Source of the DNA: Myotis daubentonii
Lineage: Eukaryota > Chordata > Mammalia > Chiroptera > Vespertilionidae
DNA: 64,000 bases
Assembly (NCBI RefSeq): GCF_963259705.1
Contig: NC_081847.1
Location: 75,025,469 to 75,089,468, forward strand
Reading direction: 5' to 3'
The notes beneath the pieces are model-generated. The model had not been told where the DNA came from and made no database searches. It saw only the letters and a list, made by a program, of their open reading frames with translations. Positions 11,735 to 22,590 of the stretch are shown in pieces (position 1 is the stretch's first letter; the number at the start of each line of letters is the position of its first letter). The position numbers were made by a program, and so were the translations under genes.

Positions 11735-12130
11735 TAGATAGCTCCTGCAGAGACCGGGCTGCTCAAGCCAGAACCCAGAGTGCCATCCTTGTCAACTCCA
11801 TCCCTCTCGCCTTCGCCACCCACCCGTCAGCAGGTTCTGTCAATCCCATCTTCAAAATCGATTTCAAATCTGTTCACCTCTTTCTTCCTCCATGACCATC
11901 ACTCCAGTCAAGCCACTCTCCTCTCCTGCCTGGGGTGCAGAGCCTCCTTGGTCTCTCTGCTTCACTCTTGCACCCACCCTCCATCATCCATTCTCTATGC
12001 ACAGTAACCAGAGTGGTCTTGTCCTTCAAAAGGCAAAACAGAGAAGTGGCGTGCTCATGCACGAGGGTACCCTCTTCTCCAGTAACTGCTCCTCAGATCC
12101 CTTCCTCTTGGATATTCTCAATATATGCCT
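11735..12130 (+). mobile_element. L2-like LINE fragment
   Basis: Composition and phrase order ('accatcactccagtcaagcc', 'gtaaccagagtggtcttgtc', 'ttcaaaaggcaaaacag') match the C-rich inner part of old L2 elements in the forward sense. The overlapping open frames (75, 80 and 103 residues) have no domain. Confidence 0.55.
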
Positions 12131-12147
12131 TTGGCCAAATAGTTGGG

Positions 12148-12540
12148 ATTTGTATCAGTTTCCTAGGGCTGCCATAAAGTCCCATATATTGGGTAGGGCA
12201 TAGGCAACAGAAATTTATTTTCTCACAGTTCTGGAGACTGGAATCCCAGGATCAAGGTGTAAGCAGAATTGATTCCTCATGTGGTCTCTCTCCTTGGTTT
12301 ATAGGTGGTTCTCTTCTCCCTGTGTCTTCACATGGCCTTCCCTCTGTGTGTGTCTGTGTCATAACATTCCCTTCTTATACAGACACTGTCATCTTGGGTT
12401 AGGACCTCCCCCGCTTAGGGACCCCATTTAACCTAATCACCTCTTTAAAGACCCTATTTCCAAAAACACACTCTAAGGTACTGGAGATTAGGACTTCAAC
12501 TATAAATTTGGGGGGGAAACAATTTAGCCCATCACAACCT
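12148..12540 (-). mobile_element. MaLR/MLT1-like solo LTR
   Basis: Read on the plus strand it starts 'gtatcagtttcctagggctg' and then 'aacagaaatttattttctca'. It ends with a T/A-rich stretch and 'catcacaacc'. This is the reverse of an old mammalian LTR ending in a polyadenylation region. Subfamily assignment is uncertain. Confidence 0.6.
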
Positions 12541-13155
12541 GTAATGTACAAATTGTGATGACAAGCAGTTCACTCAATATCTGAGCAGAGGCTGCCCCTT
12601 CGATCCAGATGGATGCTGCCAGCCTGTCCAAAGCTAGGTGTCCACCGTGGGGTCAGCACTTCTCCTCAGGACTTCCCTTCATGACCTTTGTGGATGGAGG
12701 TTCCCTGGTGATCAGGCACTTGGAAGAGCCAGTCCCACAGACCACAGCACCAGCTTCAAAGGGTTAAGGCATTGAGCAGACATCTACTGACGCGTCTTGG
12801 CGGCCCAGGGAAGCGTGACTGATTGGAAGCCTGTCTGGAGGAGGAGCCCGCTTTGTGGGCTCGAAATAAATAAGGGCCTGTCAATAGCTCAGATCCCGCC
12901 ATCGACAAAGTCTGCAGCCTCAATAGGCAATTAACACTTTGCAGGGGCCATTACCCAGCGGCCTCCTCGCGTTTTACTGCACATTTTCTGCCATCAGCTC
13001 TGGTATTGAAGCTTCTAAATAAAAACATAAAAGTGAGCTGGAACTGGCCAGCGCTTTGCCTGGCTGTAGTCACAGTGCCCACACACAGCAGAGATCATAT
13101 TTCCTCTCTCCTGCTTATTCTAACTGCCCTTCCTCCCCAGCCTGCATGCACATGT

Positions 13156-13156
<1 letters not shown>
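12541..13156. other. Unique DNA with a conserved-looking non-coding block (about 12780-13010)
   Basis: The segment from 'gaagcgtgactgattggaag' through 'cctcaataggcaattaacac' to 'cattttctgccatcagctct' is free of recognisable repeats. It contains homeodomain-type (caattaa) and composite AT/GC motifs typical of conserved non-coding elements. No open frame supports coding. Only alignment to other mammals could confirm it. Confidence 0.3.

Positions 13157-13196
<40 letters not shown>
13157..13196. repeat. (CA)n microsatellite
   Basis: About 19 CA units. The threonine-histidine run in the 98-residue frame at 13006-13302 is an artefact of it. Confidence 0.95.
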
Positions 13197-13197
<1 letters not shown>

Positions 13198-13264
13198 ATG
13201 CATATAGGTCATCTCCTGAGTGTGTCTAGGGAGGCACTGGAGCCTGCTTACTGGAGGAGGGGGT

Positions 13265-13470
13265 GTTCAGTAGGTAGTCACACTGCCTGGGTTGAAATCT
13301 GACTCCAGCACATTAGTTGTGTGGTTTTGCAAAAACTGTTAAGCCTCAGTTACTTCATCTGTAGAATGGGAATAAGGGTAGAGTCTACTTCACAGGGCTG
13401 TCGTGAAGATTAGATGCTTTAAGCACAATGCCCGGCATGTAATAAGGCCTCAACCAATGTTAAAGGGATC
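13265..13470 (+). repeat. MIR SINE
   Basis: Typical MIR order: 'cactgcctgggttgaaatct', 'gactccagcacattagttgt', 'cagttacttcatctgtagaa', 'cagggctgtcgtgaagatta', then 'gcccggcatgtaataaggcc'. Confidence 0.75.
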
Positions 13471-13779
13471 GGTGATATTGTTGTCATTATCATCCACAGG
13501 AGAAGAATGAGGATCACCTCACTGTGCAAACCAATTCAGCCTCTGCAACTTTCCTTCCATTTCTGCCACAACCAGTGTCTTGCTTGAGCAAAGTATGTGC
13601 TCACTCAAATAAGCTGAATGGACCCCTCATACATGTCCTTGGACTGTCCAGGCTGATTCACATTTGGGAACCTGGATCCTCACATTCCATCCCAAGGATG
13701 GGTGTCTTTGGGTCAGCAGGAGTTAAATCCCTGGCACAGATTCAAAGCAATAATCAGGAACTCTGTGGGGTCCCAGTTT

Positions 13780-14388
13780 ATAGGACCCTCATTGCAAACT
13801 TTCATCTGACCCAGCAATCCCACTTCTTAAAAATATATCCTAAGAATCCTGAAACACCAATCAGAAAGAATATATGCACCCCTATGTTCATAGCAGCATT
13901 ATTTACAATAGCCAAAATCTGGAAACAGCCCAATTGTTCATCAGTAGATGAATAGATAAAAAAAAGCTGTGATACATTTACATAGTGGAATACTACGCAT
14001 CAGTATAGAAGAAGGAGCTTTTACCCTTTGAGACAGCATGGAGGGACCTGGAGATTATTACACTAAGTTAAATAAGCCAGTCAGAGAAAGACAAATATCA
14101 CATAATCTCACTTAAATATGGAATCTAGGGAACAAAATAAACTGACAAAATAGAACCAGAGGCATGGGTGCATGGAACAGAATAGCAGATATCAATGGGG
14201 AGAGTAGGGAGGGAATGGGAAAAGATTAACCAAGTAATATATATACATACTAGTACATGCATAACCCATGGACACAGACAATAGTATGGGGAAGGCCTGG
14301 GGTGAGGCGGGGGTTGAGTGGAGGGATGCAAAACAGGAGAAAAATGGGAGACATCCGTAATACTATCAACAATTTAAAAAAGAATAGG
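13780..14388 (+). mobile_element. Bat LINE-1 3' end, 5'-truncated
   Basis: ORF2 C-terminal sequence runs to about 13955, the end of a 143-residue frame from 13524 that starts in unrelated DNA. Visible motifs are 'gacccagcaatcccacttct', 'gttcatagcagcattattta' and 'gtggaatactacgcatcagt'. The 3' UTR has a G-rich stretch around 14285-14330. It ends 'catccgtaatactatcaaca' plus A-rich tail. The same 3' UTR plan is seen at 22.6, 50.2 and 57.8 kb. No target duplication was found, and the frame has been disrupted. Confidence 0.85.
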
Positions 14389-14389
14389 C

Positions 14390-14660
14390 TTTGATAAATA
14401 CTTAGAAACATTAAGGAGTAATGGTTAAAAGAACAGTCTTTGAAGAAAGTTAAATCTACATTCAAATCCTGGTTCTACCCCCTACTAAATATAATATATT
14501 GAGCCGAGTTACTTGATCCACCTAAGCCTCAGTTTCCTTATCTGTAAAGTACAATAATAACACTGACCCTCCCCCCCCCAGAGTTACCAAGAGGATTAAA
14601 TAATGCATAAAGAATTACATAGTGCTGCCACTGAATAAATTGTCCCTCAATAAGTTGCTA
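14390..14660 (+). repeat. MIR SINE
   Basis: MIR-like order: 'catcctggttctacc'-type core near 14465, 'cttgatccacctaagcctca', 'gtttccttatctgtaaagta', then 'taccaagaggattaaataat'. Confidence 0.65.
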
Positions 14661-15089
14661 TTATGACAATTCTGTCTACTGTTAATTTTAAATGTTCTAT
14701 TATTACTACTATAGAAGAAATATGACTTTATTACCAATGATTAGGGAAACATTAAGAGAGGGAAACTCTAAGCTATGTTTAAAAAAAAAAAAACAATGTC
14801 AATCTTCATGCTAATCTTTTGGAAAGATCTCCAACACACTGATTGTGGAAAGAAGCCAGATGCAGAAGAAAGTATAGCAAGCTTACATTTGTGTAAACGT
14901 CTGCATGGCTAGATATAAGGACTTCAAGATGGCACAGTTACAAGATAGGAACAGCCAAAGTCCCTAAATCCCCTTTGAGTAGAACCATTGAGGAGAGCTA
15001 GCTGAGCCACATCAGATAAACTTTCACTTTGTAACATCACTGAGATTGGAATTTTGTTACCACAGCATAACTTAACAGATGCTGACTAA
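14661..15089. other. No recognised feature
   Basis: AT-rich sequence with a 13-base A run near 14780-14793. That run could be the end of a decayed retroelement, but no family is recognised. Confidence 0.3.
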
Positions 15090-15245
15090 CACATTACTTA
15101 TGTGGCTTTCAGGAAACCATTGAACCAATGTCACTTCATTCCCAACTGAGCAGGGAATTTCTACCTCACAGGGTTACTTATGAAGGTTAAATAAGATAAT
15201 CCACACAAATTGCTAAATATAATTTCAGGCACATGCTTGATGCTC
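15090..15245 (+). repeat. MIR-like fragment
   Basis: Diverged MIR-like order: 'ctacctcacagggttactta', 'tgaaggttaaataagataat', then 'caggcacatgcttgatgctc'. Confidence 0.5.
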
Positions 15246-16183
15246 AAGGACGTTCCGCTGTTTTTACTTTTTATTAGCAAACAAATTAACCATGGTCCCA
15301 CTCTCCCAACACAACCACCATTAGTGTTTTGATGTTACTAATTCCCGCATTTTTCATAGGCATATTTTTACATAAACATAAAAAAAATCATTTCTACAAT
15401 TTCATATGTTGCTTTGTTTTCCATTTGGTATTTGATAACAAGTATTTTTTTCATGTTACTGTGCAGTCTTCCTAACCATCATTATCAGACATTTTATTGC
15501 AGACATTCCATTGGAATGCTATAGAATTTCAGAGTATTTCATGCTTCTGGGTTTAGAATTTCTAGCAATCCTTTCTTAATCCATTGATTTGCCTATTGAT
15601 AGTCCTCATGCTCCTCTGCAAAATAAGAAATGTGGGCCTTTCCAAAAGCTACGGACTCTCTGGCAGCAAGCAAATCAGGTGCCATTTCATCAGTCAACTT
15701 AAATCTAATGTCAAGTTCTTTTAACAGCTAAATGCTTCTCCAGGAACCGGCCCGTCCCTCGTGAAGCCTGCGTGGCATATTTCCAGAAGGTGAAATATGC
15801 TCTAACTGCTTTGCTTGCAATATAACTTGGCTTCTGTCAAACTCCCTTTATCCTTCCATGTTAATAAGCACCACGTGTGGGAAGGTGGAAACCAAAGGTC
15901 ACATTCACGCATATATATTTATATGCATATATTAAGCATGCGTGGAACACATCCATTCATTCACTTATTCTTTTAATAACTGTGGTGAAACTCTTACTGT
16001 ACCAAGAGCTAGAAATACAGAAATGCTTTGTTCTCCCTGAAGGAGAGGAGATGGGAACCAATAACATTCCCCTGGATCACAGAATAAATGCCACGATTCT
16101 CACCCTGTTTTCTAATGCCCCGAGTGATCTACCCTCTTCTGACTCCTCCCCAAACACCTCCCAACGTTAGCTCTCACCAAGTA
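15246..16183. other. Unique DNA, possibly with a conserved non-coding block (15600-15890)
   Basis: The stretch containing 'ctctctggcagcaagcaaat', 'ccatttcatcagtcaactta' and 'ggcatatttccagaaggtga' is repeat-free and resembles developmental non-coding elements. The 97-residue frame at 15877-16170 has no recognisable domain. Confidence 0.3.
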
Positions 16184-16665
16184 TGTCCGTTAATTTTATG
16201 TGTCAACTTGCCTGGGCTAAGAGATGCCCAGAGAGCTAGTAAAACATTATTTCTGGGTGTGTCTGTGAGGGTGTCTCCAGAAGAGATTAGCATTTGGATC
16301 CAGGGACAGAATCAAGAAGATCAGGTGGACATTATCCACTCCATCGCTGGCTTGAGTGGAACAGAAAGGCAGAGGAAGGATGAATTTGCTCTCTCTGCTG
16401 GAACTGAGACATCCGTCTTCTCCTGCCCTCACACATCAGCCCTCCTAGTTCTCAGCCTGTCAGTCTCGGGCCAGGACTTACATCATCAGCCCCCAGATTC
16501 TCAGGCCCTTGGACTGGATTCCACCTCTAGCATTGCTGGTTCTCCAGCTGGCTGCTGGCAGATCCTGGGAATTTTTGGCCTCCATAATCATGCGAACCAA
16601 TCCCTATAACAAATCTCATTTATATATCCTATTGCTTTTGTTTCTCTGGGGAACCCTGATGAATC
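16184..16665 (-). mobile_element. MLT2-type (ERV-L) solo LTR
   Basis: The plus-strand text runs 'ttaattttatgtgtcaactt', 'aaaacattatttctgggtgt', 'agaagagattagcatttgga' and 'tttgtttctctggggaaccc'. This is the reverse of the old ERV-L LTR group MLT2. No coding part of the retrovirus remains. The 173-residue plus frame at 16088-16609 and smaller frames within it are accidental. Confidence 0.75.
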
Positions 16666-16813
16666 CACCACGCTTCTCTTATTCTCTATGATCAAGGCAC
16701 ACTGAGTATTAGCCATCAACCTAAAAGGAGGCTGGGAACTACAGAGAGAATGTAGCTTAAAAAATTTCACATTGTTGCAGTGGCCAAAGAACACTTTAGA
16801 ATAATAATATCTT

Positions 16814-17845
16814 GGAAATTATTTCTATTTTTTTGTTGTTTGTTTGGTTTTTGTTTGTTTGGTTTTTTGTTTGTTTGTTTTGACCACACGAATGGGATTA
16901 TTTTATTATATCAAATTTTCTCAAATTTTAAATTTATTTGATGTCTTCAAAATAAAATATAACTTAATATAGCATTTAAAAATAGCAATGCCGTTTATGT
17001 TACTGAAGTTATTTAAGCACAGACATTCATTCGATGGGATTTTAACACAAATCAGCAGAGACCTGGTTTTATTTTTAAGTGACTCAAGGGCCACTCAGTG
17101 ACTGGCGCCAAGGGCTTCGTGCCCCTCTCATCCCGGGAGGCCCTTCCTGGCCCCACAGAACTGGAGTTCCATGGGCGCAGCGTCGGGAGAGCTCCTCGCT
17201 GGGCACAGGCTTCAGGGGCTGCCCTGGGCTGAGGCGCCGCAATGGCTTCCCTGGAACCGTCATTGCTGGTGCTCTTCACGCCACGAGTGAAGGTGAAGTG
17301 AGAAGTGGCCATAACCTCCCGTGTTCCCTTCAGAGAACTGACCTGCTAGGTGGTCAGGCCCATGGCTGTCCCCGCATCTCCCTGCAATCCTGTCCCGGCC
17401 AGAACCGTGTGGCTGTGGGGGGTCCCAGTCTGACACAGGGGGGGGGGGGGGGCGGGCCTGGGAAACTCTGGATCCACAGGGGCTCGAGGAAGGCCCGGGC
17501 TCCATCACACCCTGCAGGGATCAGCGGGCCTGGCGAGGTGAGGAGGGAGGGAACCCCGACCTCAGAAGGCGGCTCCCTACGCAGCTGGTGCCCGCAGAGC
17601 GGGGGCTCCGCCGGGAGGACCAAGCCCGGCCTGCCCTGCCCTGCCCGGCCCTGGCCACCTTCTGGGGGAGGGAACGGACCACCTGCAATGGGCACTGCTC
17701 CGCGAACGGGGCTGGCTTCTGAGGCCCCAGCACAGATTCCTCACCAAGGGCTTAGCTGCTCCAGGGCCCCGCCCGCTGCCCTCTGTGCTCCAGCCCATGC
17801 CTGCCCCACGCTTCCTGAGGCCATGAGCCGGAAATTATTTCTATT
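16814..17845 (-). pseudogene. Processed retrocopy (about 1.0 kb) of an unidentified transcript
   Basis: The sequence ggaaattatttctatt occurs at 16814-16829 and again at 17830-17845, a perfect 16-bp target duplication around a 1,000-bp insert. Read on the minus strand, the insert starts GC-rich at 17829. It ends in a degenerate A tail of about 50 bases with C interruptions (16830-16880), with an AATAAA signal at 16907-16902 about 22 bases before the tail. A second AATAAA lies at 16938-16933. This is the signature of L1-mediated retroposition of a polyadenylated RNA. Minus-strand frames of up to 113 residues (17354-17695) are proline/arginine/glycine-rich and not recognised. The source could be a 3' UTR or a long non-coding RNA. 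A run of 15 G lies at 17438-17452. Confidence 0.8.
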
Positions 17846-17946
17846 ATACACTTTATATTCCCCTTATGCCTCTGAACCCTGGGGAATTCCAAACAGGTCA
17901 AGAATCATCTCCATTTGCATATCTGACAAGATCAAAAGATTTTGGT

Positions 17947-18705
17947 GTTATGGTAGACAAAATAATGTTCCCTCCCCCCAAATAAATAAATAAATGTTTA
18001 TGCCCTAATCCTCAAACCTCTGAATATGTTAGGCTACTTGGCAAGGGGGGATTAAAGTTGCAGATGGAATTAAAGTTGCTGACCAGCTGACCTTAAAAGA
18101 AGGATATTATCCTGGATCAACCAGATGGACTCAATGTAATCACAAGAATCCTTAAATGGGGGAGAAGGAGGCAGAAGAGTTGGAACCAGGGAGATGACAT
18201 CTTAAGAAATACATGACTTGCCCTAGCTGATTTGGCTCAGTAGATAGAGCGTTGGCCTGCAGACTGAAGGGTCCCAGGTTCGATTCCAGTCAAGGGCACA
18301 TGCCTGGGTTGTGGGCTCAATCCCCAGTGGGGGATGTGCAGGAGGCAGCCAATCAATGATTCTCTCTCATCACTGATGTTTCTACCTCTCTCTCCCTCTC
18401 CCTTCCTCTCTGGAATCAATAAAGATATATTTAAAAAAGAAGAAGGAATACATGATTTTGAAGATGGAAGGGAGCTGTGAATCAAGGACTGTGGACAGCT
18501 TCTAAAAGCTGGAAAAGATACAGGAATGAATTCCCCTCTAGAGCCTCCAGAAGGAATGCTTTCCTGTCAACACCTTGCTCTGAGTCCCACAAGACCCATT
18601 TCAGATTTCTGACTCCCAGAACTCTAAGATAATAAATCTGTGTTATTTTCAGCAACCCCAGTATATAGCGATTTTCTACAGCAGCAATAAGAAAGTAATA
18701 AATAT
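17947..18705 (+). mobile_element. MLT1-like MaLR LTR interrupted by a Ves SINE
   Basis: The left part (to about 18219) has 'tggtagacaaaataatgttc' and 'tatgccctaatcctcaaacc'. The right part (from about 18445) has 'tctagagcctccagaaggaa', 'gaactctaagataataaatc' and 'ctacagcagcaataagaaag'. Together they give the plan of an old MaLR LTR ending after its polyadenylation signal. The SINE at 18220-18444 splits it. Confidence 0.7.
18206..18459 (+). mobile_element. Ves SINE with target duplication
   Basis: A good copy: head 'gatttggctcagtagataga', then 'gactgaagggtcccaggttc', 'gattccagtcaagggcacat', 'gtgcaggaggcagccaatca', and end 'ggaatcaataaagatatatt'. The flanking repeat is aatacatgact on the left and aatacatgatt on the right. 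Confidence 0.95.
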
Positions 18706-19519
18706 TTTGATACCTGGGAGTGGGATGCTGCCATAAGAAATACTTAAAATATGTGAGTATGTATTATAAGACAAGAATACAGAGTTTGGGGTGTAATCGG
18801 TGAGAGAAAGAAAAGAGGTCCAGATCACAGCCACCATCAGATCTGGTTGGGCCAAGTTACACTCTTCCCTCATAGGCATCCATTGAAGAAGCTGACCAAT
18901 AGCTGGGCTCCTCAAAATAGCCTGCATACTGAGCATAGAGAGGTCACATTCGCTGACTTCAGGGGTTGCTGCTCTGCACAAAGCAAAACAATTCTGACTC
19001 TGTTTACCCATTTAACATAACCTGGGGAGGCTGGTAGCAGCCTTAGTGGCAGTAAGGAAAGGGTTAACCTCCTCTCTGGCTAATGCAAGTGTCCTCCCAC
19101 CTTACTATGGGGCAGAAATCAGTGAAGGCTGTTTTCATCCAAGTAAAAATAAATCTTAATCACCTTTGTAAAGAAAGAGAAGATAAACAGCATTCTAAAA
19201 ATGAACTCCCCTATTTAACAACTATTAAGTGCTATTTCTTGAATGATACCAAAGATGACATCACGTTCAGGTTATAGGGTGGCCATCATCAGCTGCTGAT
19301 TAGGGAGCAACTGAAAGGAACAGAGAAAGTAAACGAAGATGTATAAATAGACTCAAAAAAGTTGTGGAGAGAACTCTCGGAAGGTGTAAGGCATATAGGA
19401 AGGAGCAAGCCAGCAACACATTTCTAGCAGGGGGTGGGGCTGAATTAGAGCAGATAAGCCTGTACCCCACATTCCACTTGGTGCTTCCAGAGGCTAAAGA
19501 ACCCTGTTACTGACCCATG
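18706..19519. other. No recognised feature
   Basis: Unique-looking DNA. The 111-residue minus frame at 18676-19011 starts in the LTR tail and shows no domain. Confidence 0.35.
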
Positions 19520-19745
19520 AGGCCACATGAAATCCTGAAAACCATCAGCTTGCATGCCTTCCATTGTCCCGTTTTGACACACACCCATACTTTTCTCAGA
19601 ACCTTTATAGCACAGCTTCTAACTTCCCTCCCCTCTCTAAGTGAAAATGCCTGCTCTAGGGCCCTCAATGGCTCCATTTTCTGTGGCAGATTATATTGCT
19701 GTTGGAATTTTTCACTCTTTCATTACCTGTAAGAGACTATACATT
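19520..19745 (+). repeat. Possible L2-like fragment
   Basis: Weak resemblance to the inner part of L2 ('tttatagcacagcttctaac', 'gccctcaatggctccatttt'). The call is tentative. Confidence 0.3.
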
Positions 19746-19984
19746 TCCATCTCATTGACTTGGCCACCAGACATGCTTTGGCAGTGACCAGTGTGAAATA
19801 ATCCCATGCAGACGTTATTTTGTGTTATAAGTTTCACCTGATCTCTTGAACATCATGAGAATAGCCTATACTAGAGTGGAATGGCTACATCTAGGTGAGT
19901 CCCGAAATGAAAGTCATAGAAGCAGGGCTGCAGCCAAACTGAACCGCTCAAATGTAACATGAGAGAGAACAACACAGGAAGGTG

Positions 19985-21655
19985 GGGAGTGTGTGTCCTC
20001 TTGTGTCCCTCCTCCGCATTCACAAGGTCCCATGGCCTTATTTACTTGACCAGTTCCAGCTGTTGACCTGACCCAAACCCCTTCTTCACCTGAACACTTT
20101 CAGCTGTTCACCTGACCCCACCCCCACGTGCATGTCACCACTTCCAGCTGTTCACCAGTCCCTTGTTCACTTGACCATTTCAGGCTGGTAACCTGGGTGC
20201 TCCACCTTGTTCCAGAAACCCCGCACCCTTGTTCACCTGACCACTGAACCACACTAGCCGGGCTGCTTTGCCCCTCACCCACAGGGGTGGACTTCCCAAT
20301 CTCTGGAAGTTGGGTTAAGTGCCTAACACCCACAGCCCCAGATCACCTTCAGGTCACAGACTGCCTCCTACCCAGCGGCGAGGGCTCCAAGAAGGGGTAC
20401 GCCAGCCCCCTTTTAAGATAGCCATGGGGGTCCATGAGCATAGAGACCTCCCATAGTCACCACAAAGGGAGCATCTCACACTGCAGTGTCCTGCAACCTT
20501 CACCGCCCTGCTGTGGGCTTTAATATAAGGGAAAGAGCTGTGTTAAGCCCCAGAACCCCTTTGCATTCTGAGAGCACTGTCCAGTCTCCTCCAGGGTCAC
20601 ATAAAGGTCGTCGAACCCTAAGGACCAGCTGTCTGCCTCATTCACAGGAAATGCCCTACCTTGAGGACAGGGATCTTCTTGCTGCAAGCAGGAGTCTGGC
20701 ACACAGGAAGCTGGGGCGTTTGCATCCTCTCGTGAACCTCCTCCACATTCACCTGCCCCCACAGCCCTATCCACTTGACTTGACCACATCCAGCTGTCGA
20801 CCAGGCCGCAACCCCTTGTTCACCTGATCACTATGGTTTGGTCACCTGGCCACGGCCCCTCATTTAAATCACCACTTCCCTCTGTTCACCTGGCCCCTCC
20901 CCCTTGTTAACATGACCGGTACCAGATCATCACCAGCCCCTCCCCCTTGATCACGTGACCACTTGGGCCTGTTCCCCTGGCCCTGGATGACTTGACCACT
21001 TCTAGCTGGTCACCTAGGCCCTCCCCCTTCTTCCTGAGACCCTGCCCCCTTGTTCACCTGACCACTCACCCACACTGGCTGGGCTGCTTTCCTCCTCACC
21101 AAGAGGGGTGGACTTCACAATCTCTGGCAGTTGGGATAAGTGCCTAATACTCACAGCCCCAGATCACCTTCTGCTCACAGACTGTCTCATACCCAGTGGG
21201 CAGGGCGTCAAGAAGGAGGTTGCCAGCCCTCCTTTCAGACAGCCATGGGGTTCCATGAGCCCAGGGACACCCCCCACCCCCCACCCCATCGATCCCACCA
21301 CGGGAGCATCTCACTCTGGTGTGTCCCGCGACCCTGACAGCCCTACCTGTGGGCTATAAAATCAGGGAAAGAGCTACGTTAAGTACATGAAATCCAGTTC
21401 CATTCTGGGAGCAATTTCCTACCCCCTCCAGAGTCACTTACAGGGCCCTGTGGGTCTGCTTTCTGCCTCCTTCACAGGGAACGCCCTTCCTTGAGGGCAG
21501 GGACCTTCCTGCTGCCATCCAGAGTCTGGACCACAGGAATGTAGGGTGTTTGCATCCTCTTTGTGACCCTTCTCTGTGTTCACTTGGCCCCAGGGCCCTA
21601 TCCACTTGACCACTTCCAGCTGGTTACCTGGCCCCAACCACTTCTTCACCTAACC
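19985..21655. repeat. Tandem array, unit about 821 bp, built on short 'cacttccagctg' repeats
   Basis: The segment gttcacctgaccact at 20231-20245 recurs at 21052-21066. The following several hundred bases keep the same order ('gggctgctttgcccctcacc' versus 'gggctgctttcctcctcacc', 'cacagccccagatcacctt' in both, 'agccatggggg' versus 'agccatggggt'). A third partial copy of the unit's end lies at 19985-20230 at a shorter offset. By eye the two main copies are about 80-85% alike. Short motifs such as 'cacttccagctgttcacc' recur inside each unit, which explains the variable spacing. The array stops where a hAT fragment begins. No family is recognised, and the 113- and 83-residue frames inside are not conserved between units. 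Confidence 0.75.
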
Positions 21656-21812
21656 CAGGGTCGGCAAACTGCGGCTCGGCAAACCAAGGCTCACGAGCCA
21701 CATGCAGCTCTTTGGCCCCTTGAGTGTGGCTCTTCCACAAAATACCGACTTCTGCGCATGGACCACGAAGTTTCAATCGCACTGTATGTGCGCACCTGCA
21801 CATGGTATTTTG
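21656..21812 (-). mobile_element. Truncated foldback hAT non-autonomous element
   Basis: It begins with the terminal motif 'cagggtcggcaaactgcggc', followed by 'agccacatgcagctctttgg', 'ccccttgagtgtggctcttc' and a middle part ending 'catggtattttg'. The matching right arm is absent. Its middle is the reverse of the copy at 37.9 kb, hence the minus strand. No target duplication can be tested. Confidence 0.75.
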
Positions 21813-22109
21813 TCCTGCCTGTGAGCTTTGAAATAAGGTACTGATATTTGAGGTGCTATTTCTTACCACAGCCTTACTTATCAAGACCTGACTATTACAT
21901 AGCCCATTTCAATGGCTTGTCCTCAACTTTTTACTGCTCAGTCCCTGCAAGAGCATTTCCCAAATTATGTCTACTGAGTCATAGTTATTTTTTAAAAGCT
22001 TAACAGGAATATGGTAAAAATTGAATTTGAGGAATTCTGCACAACTACTCTTGCAGATTTACAATGCCTATCCATATATTAAAGGCTCTGAGAAGTTTTG
22101 TAGTTTATG
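21813..22109. other. No recognised feature
   Basis: AT-rich sequence without recognisable repeats. Confidence 0.3.
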
Positions 22110-22315
22110 GCAGTGGTTGTGGGCATCAGCTCTGGGTTCATATTGCCTAGATTTGAATCCTGGATAAATCTACTACTGCTTAGTGGGTGAATGACTTTGG
22201 ACAGGTTACACCCTCTATTTGAGCCTCAGTTTTCTCATTTAAAAAGTTAAGATAGAAAGAGTACCTTCACTGGGTTATTGTGAAGGTTAAATGAATTGAT
22301 GCTAATTCAGTACTA
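22110..22315 (+). repeat. MIR SINE
   Basis: Clear order: 'gcatcagctctgggttcata', 'gatttgaatcctggataaat', 'gggtgaatgactttggacag', 'gagcctcagttttctcattt', then 'tgtgaaggttaaatgaattg'. Confidence 0.75.
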
Positions 22316-22590
22316 ACAGATTGCTTTCCAGGTCACCCTTCTTTTCCAAACTCATATAAGTGGCATATAAAATGTTTTAAAGTGTTAAAAAAATATGTAT
22401 AATCATCTTAGAAATAATACTTAGATCTCTTTGAACTAGGAATGGAGTGAAATTCCAAAATTCTAAATGGGGACTAAAGCTGACAGTTCACCAGGCACTG
22501 GAGCTAGAATCAGGTAGTGAGGATGAGGCATTCAATTTCCACAGAAGAATGGAAATTAAACATAATTAAACATTCTTTACACATGGCAAT

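Noticed and set aside
13524..13955. 143-residue plus frame as a gene
   Set aside because: The second half is the end of L1 ORF2 and the first half is unrelated flanking DNA.
16088..16609. 173-residue plus frame
   Set aside because: Most of it is the reverse strand of an MLT2-type LTR.
17079..17993. Longest open frame in the window (304 residues, plus strand)
   Set aside because: It runs antisense through the retrocopy, crosses the duplication at 17830-17845 and continues into an LTR. It has a G-run artefact and no domain.
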